From NCBI GenBank assembly GCA_947372405.1, contig CANBTO010000394.1, positions 1 to 5,355 of the forward strand: a stretch of DNA of 5,355 bases, in the 5' to 3' direction. The position numbers and the translations under genes were made by a program. Of the stretch, positions 1 through 5,355 are shown piece by piece. This DNA comes from Verrucomicrobiaceae bacterium (GTDB lineage Bacteria; Verrucomicrobiota; Verrucomicrobiae; Verrucomicrobiales; Akkermansiaceae). Below the pieces are notes generated by a model that made no database searches, was not told the DNA's origin, and saw nothing but the letters and a program-made list of their open reading frames with translations. How positions within the stretch are numbered: the first letter of the stretch is position 1; every line of letters starts with the position of its first letter.

Positions 1-865
1 CGGCGTCGGCGCCTCCGGCATCCCGGAATCACTGCTGCTGCAACTCGAGCGCCAGAGCGGCAAGGACACCATCGAATACAAGATCGTGCGGGACCATCTC
101 GAGGACCTCGCCCGCAAGCGATACCCGCAGATCGCAAAGGCGCTCGGCACCAGCGTTGAACGCATCGGCGAGGCGGCATCACGGATCGGCCGGCTGACGC
201 CAAATCCGGGCGGCGATTTCAACCCCACGGGAAACCCCTACATCCTGCCCGATGTGATCATCGAGCGCAACGACGAGGGCTCTCTGGAAGCGCGTCTCAC
301 CGGCGAGCACCTGCCCAATCTGCGGATCAACGATTTCTACAAGGACATGATCGGCAAGAGCGGCGTGGACGCCAAGGCCAGGCAGTTCCTGCGAGACCAG
401 ATCCGCGAGGGCCGCAGTCTGATCCGTTCGATCTCGCTGCGCCAGGAGACCATTCTCGCCATCGCCCACAAGCTCATCGAACACCAGCCGGATTTCTTCA
501 GGAAAGGCACCCGCCACCTGCGCCCGCTGACCATGAATGAAATCGCGGACGAACTCGGCATGCATGCCACCACCGTTTCCCGGGCCGTCGCCGGAAAATA
601 CATCCACACCCCGCAGGGCCTGATGGAAATGCGCGCGTTCTTCGCCACCGGCTATCAGACCCAGGACGGCGCGGAAGTTTCCAACGCTGGCGTGCGTGAG
701 GCGATCCAGCAGCTGGTGGCAGGGGAAAATCCGGCGAAACCCTTGTCGGACGAGTCGCTGATGAACGCACTGGCCAAACAGGGGATCACCGTGGCGCGGC
801 GCACGATTGCCAAATACCGCGAACAACTTAACATCCTGCCCTCGCACCTGAGAAAGACCTACTGA
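1..865 (+). CDS. rpoN: RNA polymerase sigma-54 factor RpoN, C-terminal part (5' end outside window)
   Basis: Sigma-54 binds core RNA polymerase and directs it to -24/-12 promoters, where open-complex formation needs an AAA+ enhancer-binding protein. The frame is open from base 2, giving 287 residues of a protein usually near 480-500, so the N-terminal activator-interacting region I and part of the core-binding domain lie upstream. The first visible residues (GVGASGIPESLLLQL) match the core-binding segment. About residues 176-205 (nt 527-616) form the helix-turn-helix, with MNEIADELGMHATTVSRAV followed by the conserved KYIHTPQG and a MRAFF segment. The RpoN box ARRTIAKYRE, which reads the -24 element, is at nt 794-823; it differs from the textbook ARRTVAKYRE only by V to I. 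A GTG at 86 is an internal valine codon, not a start. The gene ends with TGA, 14 nt before the next gene on the same strand. Identification is near certain. Confidence 0.97.
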   Translation, partial: GVGASGIPESLLLQLERQSGKDTIEYKIVRDHLEDLARKRYPQIAKALGTSVERIGEAASRIGRLTPNPGGDFNPTGNPYILPDVIIERNDEGSLEARLTGEHLPNLRINDFYKDMIGKSGVDAKARQFLRDQIREGRSLIRSISLRQETILAIAHKLIEHQPDFFRKGTRHLRPLTMNEIADELGMHATTVSRAVAGKYIHTPQGLMEMRAFFATGYQTQDGAEVSNAGVREAIQQLVAGENPAKPLSDESLMNALAKQGITVARRTIAKYREQLNILPSHLRKTY

Positions 866-879
866 CATAAACCGATATC

Positions 880-1737
880 ATGAAAATCCAACCTCTCGTA
901 TTGATTCCGATGTTGCTCTCCCCCGCCCGCCTCATCGCAGGCACCACTGCGGACGCGGAGCCGGACAAGTCCGCCTACAACCTCTTTCATCCCACACCGG
1001 ACAGCCTGCTGCGCGACTTCGATACGGACCGCCCGGACAAGACCAACAGCCCGCACACGCTTGATGCCGGGCGTTTCCAGCTCGAAGCCGGCATCACCGG
1101 CTACACGCGCAACAAGGACTCCGGTGTCCGCACCCAGAACTGGACCTGGGCGGACACCATGCTGCGCGCCGGCCTGACATCCTCCACCGAGCTGCAGCTG
1201 GAAATGCCGTTCTTCCAGACCAACTCGGACAAGGACCTGCCGACGGGCAAGGTGGATCAGAACAGTGGCATCGGCGATCTAACCGCCATCCTCAAGACAA
1301 ACTTCTGGGGCAACGACAGCGGTGACACCGCGGGCGGCTTGGAGTTGTTCGTCACCGCGCCGACCGCCAGCCACAACCTCGGCAGCGGCAAGGTCGAAGG
1401 AGGCGCGCTCTTCCTGTTAGGATTGAAACTGCCGCAGGATTTCGACCTCGGAATCAACAGCGGCGTGAACATCGTCGTCGATGACGATGACGACTACGGC
1501 GCGGAAATCGTCAACTCCGTCTCCGTCTCGCACTCGATCGTCGGTCCGCTTTCGGGCTATCTGGAATTCTACAGCGCGGTGCCCACCGCCGATGCCGGAA
1601 ACTGGGAAGGCACCGTGGATGTGGGCCTGCTGCTGATGCTGGGCAAGAACTTCCAACTCGATACGGGCGTGAATTTCGGCGTCACCCACGGCGCGGACGA
1701 TCTGCAGACCTTTGTCGGTGCGTCCTATCGGTTTTGA
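880..1737 (+). CDS. Secreted outer-membrane beta-barrel 'transporter' (phenol-degradation MetA-like family)
   Basis: This 285-residue protein begins with a short basic end and a hydrophobic stretch (residues 4-20), read as a Sec signal peptide. Next comes the motif FDTDRPDKTNSPHTLDAGRF (47-66) and a glutamate in the next few residues, a pattern I recognise from the 'transporter' family related to phenol meta-degradation proteins (Pfam PF13557 type). The rest alternates polar and hydrophobic residues in short glycine-rich strands and ends in ASYRF. A terminal phenylalanine is the usual BAM signal of outer-membrane barrels. Family membership is sequence-based; the cargo is unknown and real transport is not shown for most members. 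A run of five aspartates (201-205) probably lies in a loop. The ATG at 880 is 14 nt after the rpoN stop, with no clear Shine-Dalgarno sequence, so translational coupling or leaderless-style initiation is possible. Co-transcription with rpoN is inferred from spacing. Confidence 0.8.
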   Translation: MKIQPLVLIPMLLSPARLIAGTTADAEPDKSAYNLFHPTPDSLLRDFDTDRPDKTNSPHTLDAGRFQLEAGITGYTRNKDSGVRTQNWTWADTMLRAGLTSSTELQLEMPFFQTNSDKDLPTGKVDQNSGIGDLTAILKTNFWGNDSGDTAGGLELFVTAPTASHNLGSGKVEGGALFLLGLKLPQDFDLGINSGVNIVVDDDDDYGAEIVNSVSVSHSIVGPLSGYLEFYSAVPTADAGNWEGTVDVGLLLMLGKNFQLDTGVNFGVTHGADDLQTFVGASYRF

Positions 1738-1863
1738 TTTTCCCCGGGGTCGCTGGCCTGTTGACACAGTAAAGGTCGGGAACCCAGCCCGCCCCATTCT
1801 CCCTACCACGGCCAACAAACCCGCGCGCAGGTTTGACCCGGCGGGAACATGGGCATAGGGAAT

Positions 1864-1869
1864 GAAGGT
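1864..1869 (+). promoter_or_regulatory. Ribosome binding site of the prepilin-like gene
   Basis: GAAGGT lies 5 nt before the ATG at 1875 and is the clearest Shine-Dalgarno match ahead of a complete gene in this window. It supports the 1875 start over the out-of-frame ATG at 1862, which opens only a 101-codon shadow frame without family features. Confidence 0.6.
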
Positions 1870-1874
1870 AACGG

Positions 1875-2657
1875 ATGAAAACCCTCCCGAAAACCCATGC
1901 CCGGATCCGAGGCTTCACCCTCACGGAGCTGCTCGTTGTCATCGCCATCATCGCCGTGCTCGCATACCTGCTGATGCCGACCATCACACGGATGAGGGAT
2001 GCAGCTACCGCGAACACCTGCTCGTCCAACATGCGTCAGTGCATCGCCATGGCCACGAGTTTCTCCACGGAGCAGAACGGCCGGCTGCCCCGGTTGCATG
2101 TCGGCAGGAACCGTATGGTGAACGAAACCGGAAAAACCCCGCTGCCGGTGACGGAGAGCATCCTTAGTAACGAAGCCGTATGTTTCTGGCCGGACCTCCT
2201 CACCACCTACGCCGAAGGAGCATCCATGTTCTCCTGCCCGAAGCTCAAGGTGAACGCGACGCAAGGCCCCGGCGGCGGGAAAAGCAACCGCATCCCGCTC
2301 GGAATCGGTATCAACTATCCTTACATGGCCCCCAACGAAACCGACACTTCCAGCGGCCCGACGCCGATTTACACCTGGGTCCGCCTCAGCTCCGTCCCGG
2401 ACCAGGGACGCGTCGTCTGGTTCGCCGACGCCGGTGGCGATGTGACCGGCGACTGGAACACCCGGACGGATGTTCCCGGCTTCGGCTCGTGCTTCTTCCG
2501 TGGGCACCTTGTCGACGGACAAGGCGTTATGCCCCGCCACGGCGGGAAAATCAATGTCGGCTTTGTGGACGGCCATGTCGCTCTTGTCTATCCTTCGGAA
2601 ATCAACTGGGGCTCCAAGGACACGGACCGGAGATACATCGCCTACACGAAATTCTGA
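1875..2657 (+). CDS. Prepilin-like protein with N-terminal methylation motif and H-X9-DG C-terminal motif
   Basis: The 260-residue protein starts with a short basic leader (K2, K6, R10, R12) ending in G13. The cleavage/methylation site G13-F14 follows, with the conserved glutamate at mature position 5 (FTLTE, E18). A hydrophobic helix runs from 19 to about 35. This is the substrate signature for a PilD-type prepilin peptidase and places the protein in the type IV pilin / type II secretion pseudopilin superfamily. The C-terminal globular part has the FSCP segment (119-122) and H222, nine residues, then D232-G233 (RHGGKINVGFVDGH), the H-X9-DG motif of DUF1559-type proteins that are multiplied in Planctomycetota and Verrucomicrobiota. 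Their function is largely unknown; surface or secretion-linked filaments are only inferred. No peptidase, ATPase or other pilus gene is adjacent, so it stands alone. A usable ribosome binding site and the exact leader support the start. It converges on the UbiA gene, 18 nt away. Confidence 0.88.
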   Translation: MKTLPKTHARIRGFTLTELLVVIAIIAVLAYLLMPTITRMRDAATANTCSSNMRQCIAMATSFSTEQNGRLPRLHVGRNRMVNETGKTPLPVTESILSNEAVCFWPDLLTTYAEGASMFSCPKLKVNATQGPGGGKSNRIPLGIGINYPYMAPNETDTSSGPTPIYTWVRLSSVPDQGRVVWFADAGGDVTGDWNTRTDVPGFGSCFFRGHLVDGQGVMPRHGGKINVGFVDGHVALVYPSEINWGSKDTDRRYIAYTKF

Positions 2658-2675
2658 AGTCGAGCGGGACGCGGC

Positions 2676-3596
2676 TCAAGTCGCCGGAGCGACGCGCTGC
2701 AGGCACAACGCGAGGAGAAACGCAACGGGTGGGATCGCGAAACAGGCGGTGTTCGCGTCGCTGGAAGCATCAATACGAACAACGTCGATGAAGGACACGG
2801 GCAGCAAAAGGATCCAGTCCACCAGCGGTATTCCTGCAAGCAAGGCCGAGACATAACGCGGAACTGGCCTGAGACATCCTTTCCGGCACCGCCACAGCCA
2901 CAAGCCGTATGGCAGGCATCCGATGATCGAAATGACCGGGGCCGTCGTCCACAGGAATGACAACAAGCCCAGCGAAACGGGCGGAACCAGAAACCAGATC
3001 AACGGCATCGTCTGTTCGCCGCCACGGGATTCGTTGCGCGCGCTCAGGGACAGGCCGACGATGTAACAGAACAACGCTGCCGCCGGTGCCAGCGGGACAA
3101 TTGCGCTTTTCAGGCCCAGGCCCACCACCGAAACGCCCATCACTGGCAAAAGCGCGCGGCACAACCCCATCGGAATGACGGCCCATGCGGCCCGCTTGTG
3201 CCAGATCGTATAAATCAAGACACAGGCCGCGATGGCCGCTGCCATCAAACCCGCAGTACGGCTGACCCATGTCGCGGCGGCGATTCCCAGAACGACCAAA
3301 ACCAGCGCGGTGTTTCGATAGGCGGCCCGTGAGAAGAGACCTTGTGGAAGCGCACGCTCGGGACGGTGTTTCCTGTCCCACTCGTCGTCCATCCAGTCGT
3401 TGAAAAAATTCCCCGCGACATACAGGCATACACCCGCAAACATCAAGCAGCCCGTTTCCATCCATGGAACCGGCCCCGGATGCTTCCGATACATCAGCCC
3501 GACCACCACTCCCAGCCAGACATTGCTCACCACACTCGGAATGTTCGCCACCCGGGCGGTGGACAACAACGCGTGGATTTTTCCGGAGCGGTTCAT
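2676..3596 (-). CDS. UbiA-family membrane prenyltransferase, EboC-like
   Basis: UbiA enzymes transfer a polyprenyl chain to an aromatic or other acceptor inside the membrane. This very hydrophobic protein of 306 residues (from the ATG at 3596) has about eight or nine membrane segments. The first aspartate motif NDWMDDEWD (N66, D67, D70, D74) fits NDxxDxxxD, the Mg-diphosphate site, and is followed by the typical RPERALPQG (78-86). The usual second motif DxxxD is not seen; the corresponding place reads SARNESRGG (185-193). GLCRALLPVMG (144-154) with this replaced motif resembles, from memory, EboC-type proteins, but no other ebo gene is in the window, so no symbol is given. Start: a GTG at 3629 would add 11 residues and sit 7 nt from the upstream gene; the ATG at 3596 leaves 40 nt. 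Neither has a good ribosome site; ATG was preferred for codon type and because the family-like ALLSTARVANIP then lies near the N terminus. Probably co-transcribed with the DUF5329-like gene. Confidence 0.85.
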   Translation of the reverse strand: MNRSGKIHALLSTARVANIPSVVSNVWLGVVVGLMYRKHPGPVPWMETGCLMFAGVCLYVAGNFFNDWMDDEWDRKHRPERALPQGLFSRAAYRNTALVLVVLGIAAATWVSRTAGLMAAAIAACVLIYTIWHKRAAWAVIPMGLCRALLPVMGVSVVGLGLKSAIVPLAPAAALFCYIVGLSLSARNESRGGEQTMPLIWFLVPPVSLGLLSFLWTTAPVISIIGCLPYGLWLWRCRKGCLRPVPRYVSALLAGIPLVDWILLLPVSFIDVVRIDASSDANTACFAIPPVAFLLALCLQRVAPAT

Positions 3597-3636
3597 CGGA
3601 TCTAACGGAGAAATCGTTCGCCCGGCCACCAGCCAA

Positions 3637-3990
3637 TCACTTCTTCAACTGCTCCTTGAGATAATCTCCGCACTTCACTTCATGACCGTCGTTGAACCTG
3701 ATGAGATAGGGTTTGCCAGTAGTCGATGACATCGTCGCCACCTTTTCGATGAACTCCTCCGCGGTCTTGATTTCCTTTTCCTTCGAGTGCCACTTGCCGC
3801 GCAGGAACTTGGCGGCGTCCTTGGCTTCGTAGCTGGTTCCGTTGCGGACGAACTTCGCGTCCTTGAGATTCTCCACATGGCTGATCAGGCTCTCGATCCG
3901 CGTGTTTTCATCGGCCGCGCGGGCCTCTGCGGGAAACAGGAACGAGACTGCGACGAGAAACAACAATCCGAGGAAATGGCGGGTCTTCAT
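3637..3990 (-). CDS. Small secreted DUF5329-like protein
   Basis: The 117-residue product has a clear Sec signal peptide: a basic start (K2, R4, H5), a hydrophobic core (residues 6-20) and an AEARA-A cleavage region near residue 25-26. It is therefore expected in the periplasm or secreted, with a mature chain of about 92 residues. The mature part carries FVRNG (47-51), a KFLRGKW segment ending at W67, KTAEEFI (75-81) and SSTTGKPYLI (88-97). These resemble the conserved blocks of DUF5329 (RNG near the start, a TAE-FI helix, an S-S-SG-PY turn), recognised from memory. Family members I recall often have a cysteine two residues before the phenylalanine of the RNG block; here that position is A45, and the only cysteine is C107. 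Function is unknown. The stop is 7 or 40 nt before the UbiA start, depending on the UbiA start chosen, so the two probably form an operon with this gene first. The ribosome site is weak (GGA about 6-8 nt before ATG). Confidence 0.75.
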   Translation of the reverse strand: MKTRHFLGLLFLVAVSFLFPAEARAADENTRIESLISHVENLKDAKFVRNGTSYEAKDAAKFLRGKWHSKEKEIKTAEEFIEKVATMSSTTGKPYLIRFNDGHEVKCGDYLKEQLKK

Positions 3991-4078
3991 GATGTGTCCA
4001 TATGGCTATGCGATCCGGGCGTGCCGCGCAACTCCGGCTTTCGCATCCGCTCAGGGCAATCAAGCCAGGGATTTTTCA

Positions 4079-4186
4079 ACCGCGAATTGACGCGAATGAA
4101 CGCGAATTTCCAGAACTGGATTCTCAGAATCTGGAGTTTCATTCGACAACCCTCTTCATTCGCGTTCATTCGCGTCGATTCGCGGT
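4079..4186. repeat. 108-bp long inverted repeat with 29-bp arms made of 10-bp CGCGAAT units
   Basis: The left arm (4079-4107) and right arm (4158-4186) are reverse complements over 29 positions, with one difference: T4088 faces G4177, a G-U wobble in + strand RNA and an A-C mismatch in - strand RNA. Each arm holds three CGCGAAT heptamers at exact 10-bp spacing (4081, 4091 and 4101 on the left; their complements on the right). The 50-nt middle contains smaller dyads: TCCAGA/TCTGGA (4109-4114 with 4130-4135) and ATTCT-C-AGAAT (4120-4130). It begins 15 nt past the dnaB stop and ends about 90 nt before the DUF5329-like start. No target duplication is evident. Peptides encoded across it on both strands (with ESTRMNANE- and FIRVNSR-like strings) are by-products of the palindrome. 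It could be a dispersed REP/MITE-like element, a hairpin at the end of dnaB transcripts, or a protein-binding array; one copy cannot decide. Confidence 0.85.
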
Positions 4187-4201
4187 AACAAGCACACCGC
4201 A

Positions 4202-5355
4202 TCATTCCGCTTCCCGCGCCGGCGCTCCGCTTTCGAAGCGCATCAGTTCAGCAATGAAGGTGAGCGGGACTTCGCCCGTTTCGCCGTTCCGGTTCTTTGC
4301 GAGCACCAGGTTCGCCTTGCCGGCCTCTGCCTCACGCTCCTCCTCGTTTTCGGCGTAGTAGGCGCTGCGGTAGAGCAGGCCCACCATGTCCGCGTCCTGC
4401 TCGATGGCACCGGATTCCCGCAGGTCCGACATCCGGGGCACGCCCAGACTTTTTCCCGTCCGCCCTTCAGGTCCGCGGTTGAGCTGGGCGAGAATCAGGA
4501 TCGGCAGACTCAGCTCCTTGGCCAGCCCCTTGATGCCTGCGGAAATTTCCGCGATTTCCCGCTCGCGTGAGTTCTCCGCCTGCTTGGTGCGGGATTTCAT
4601 CAACTGCAAATAGTCGATGGCGATGAACTGGATGTTCTCGTCGCGCTTCTTGCGGCGGGCCTTGGCGCGCAGCTCGTTGATCGAGATGCCCGGCGTGTCG
4701 TCGATGAAGAGCTTGGACGCGGTGGTCTCAAGCGCCGCGCGCTGGATGCGCTGGAGGTCGCCCTTGTTCGGCGTGTAACCGCGCGAGAGCTGGCTCATCG
4801 CAAACTTCGCGCGGGCGAAAACGAGGCGCTGCACGAGCTGGAAGGCGCTCATTTCGCAGGAGAAAACCATGCTCGGCTTGCCGAGTTCGAGGCAGACATG
4901 CTCCACGATGTTCATCATGAACGAGGTCTTGCCCATCGACGGACGCGCGGCCACGACGAACATTTCCCCGGGTTTCAAGCCATTGCTCTTGCGGTCCAGT
5001 TCTTCGAAACCGGTGGAGATTCCCTGGGCACCCTTCTCACCGGCGAGCAGCGCCTGGAACTGCTCCAGCACCTCTTCCACCGATTGTTTGATCGTCGGCG
5101 CCTTGTTCGTTTCCGAACCCTCGCGGATGGCGAGAATCCTCGCCTCCACCGTGTCCAGCAACGACGCCACCTCGTCCGGCGCGTCATAGGCCTGGGCGAT
5201 GGCCTCGTTGGAGTTCTGGATGATCGAACGCAGCACGAACTTGTCCTTCACATGCTGGAGGTGATGGCGGAAGTGACCCGGACTCGGCGCATACGTGTAG
5301 AGATCCGTCAGCGCCGCCGGGCCACCCACGCGGTCCAGCAAGCCGCGGTCCAACA
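4202..5355 (-). CDS. dnaB: Replicative DNA helicase DnaB, linker and C-terminal helicase domain (N-terminus outside window)
   Basis: DnaB is the hexameric 5'-3' helicase that opens the replication fork and recruits primase. The frame runs off the right edge; the TTG at 5351-5353 is an internal leucine codon. The visible 383 residues begin at the end of the N-terminal domain (GGPAALTDL), pass through the linker, and contain the complete RecA-like domain. Motifs seen: Walker A ARPSMGKTS (136-144, K142), H1a region VFSCEMS (163-169), Walker B-like IDYLQLM (246-252), LAQLNRG (288-294), then PRMSDLRESGAIEQDADMV (306-324) and AKNRNGETG (352-360), whose K353 and R355 correspond to the pair that reaches into the neighbouring subunit's ATP site. 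Motifs are uninterrupted, so there is no intein at the common insertion points. SCEM replaces the more usual SLEM. The C-terminus ends normally in an acidic tail (APAREAE). A long inverted repeat starts 15 nt after the stop. Confidence 0.97.
   Translation of the reverse strand, partial: LDRGLLDRVGGPAALTDLYTYAPSPGHFRHHLQHVKDKFVLRSIIQNSNEAIAQAYDAPDEVASLLDTVEARILAIREGSETNKAPTIKQSVEEVLEQFQALLAGEKGAQGISTGFEELDRKSNGLKPGEMFVVAARPSMGKTSFMMNIVEHVCLELGKPSMVFSCEMSAFQLVQRLVFARAKFAMSQLSRGYTPNKGDLQRIQRAALETTASKLFIDDTPGISINELRAKARRKKRDENIQFIAIDYLQLMKSRTKQAENSREREIAEISAGIKGLAKELSLPILILAQLNRGPEGRTGKSLGVPRMSDLRESGAIEQDADMVGLLYRSAYYAENEEEREAEAGKANLVLAKNRNGETGEVPLTFIAELMRFESGAPAREAE

Noticed and set aside
179..868. 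229-codon - strand frame opposite rpoN
   Set aside because: Antisense shadow of rpoN, whose RpoN box and helix-turn-helix are unambiguous on the + strand.
1474..1500. GTC/GAT triplet-rich inverted stretch in the barrel gene
   Set aside because: The partial dyad follows from the codons of the IVVDDDDD segment and needs no separate explanation.
1738..1800. Rho-independent terminator after the outer-membrane barrel gene
   Set aside because: CCCCGGGG at 1742-1749 has no loop, and the CGGG/CCCG pair near 1777-1791 has a four-base stem without a T-tract, so neither qualifies.
1761..1861. Promoter-like hexamers TTGACA (1761) and TTGACC (1833) upstream of the prepilin gene
   Set aside because: TTGACA has no acceptable -10 box at 16-18 bp. 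TTGACC has only a poor TAGGGA at 17 bp, and that would place the start of transcription on the ribosome binding site. Neither is good enough to annotate.
1803..2576. Long 257-codon frame on the - strand opposite the prepilin-like gene
   Set aside because: It is the antisense shadow of a GC-rich gene whose + strand frame has an exact prepilin leader, hydrophobic helix and H-X9-DG motif; the - strand product shows no recognisable motif.
2770..3636. 288-codon - strand frame overlapping the UbiA gene
   Set aside because: It is a different frame of the same strand; the product is arginine- and glycine-rich without membrane segments, while the 2676-3596 frame has the NDxxDxxxD motif and membrane helices.
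3991..4078. Promoter for the DUF5329-UbiA operon on the - strand
   Set aside because: A promoter is expected here, but the best match (TTGCGC, 17 bp, TAGCCA, just before the ATG) is weak and no sigma-54 -24/-12 pair with correct spacing was found.
3987..4205. Open frame of 72 codons on the - strand (and a matching + strand frame to 4188) crossing the inverted repeat
   Set aside because: The peptide strings come from translating the palindromic CGCGAAT units; there is no family feature or ribosome site, and both strands give similar peptides, as expected from an inverted repeat.
4600..4960. Intein in dnaB
   Set aside because: dnaB is a frequent intein host, but Walker A, the IDYLQL motif and the following blocks are contiguous at normal spacing.

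Overview
The window is GC-rich bacterial DNA holding six protein-coding genes, two of them cut by the window edges. The best guess for the source is a member of the Verrucomicrobiota (PVC group). This is inference from three things: a one-gene H-X9-DG prepilin-like protein of the type that is abundant in Verrucomicrobiota, Planctomycetota and Lentisphaerota; mostly poor Shine-Dalgarno sequences; and an intergenic CGCGAAT-type inverted repeat. No rRNA, tRNA, CRISPR array, transposase or phage gene was found.

Left part (1-1737, + strand): the C-terminal 287 codons of the alternative sigma factor RpoN (sigma-54), including its core-binding region, helix-turn-helix and an RpoN box, followed after 14 nt by a secreted outer-membrane beta-barrel protein of the 'transporter' / phenol-degradation MetA-like type. 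The spacing suggests co-transcription. Middle (1738-2657, + strand): a 137-nt intergenic region, then a complete prepilin-like gene with an FTLTE methylation motif and a C-terminal H-X9-DG motif.

Right part (2676-5355, - strand): reading in the direction of transcription, a replicative helicase gene dnaB (C-terminal part, entering from the right edge), then a 211-nt intergenic region dominated by a 108-bp long inverted repeat, then a two-gene unit. That unit comprises a small secreted DUF5329-like protein and a multi-pass UbiA-family prenyltransferase resembling EboC. The UbiA gene converges on the prepilin gene with only 18 nt between the stops.

The genes do not form one obvious pathway. 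The window is a mix of core functions (rpoN, dnaB) and cell-envelope genes (outer-membrane barrel, prepilin-like protein, periplasmic DUF5329, membrane UbiA). No convincing undescribed multi-gene system is visible. The most noteworthy items are the long 10-bp-periodic inverted repeat next to dnaB, and the DUF5329-UbiA pair, whose UbiA protein keeps the first aspartate motif but lacks a recognisable second one.
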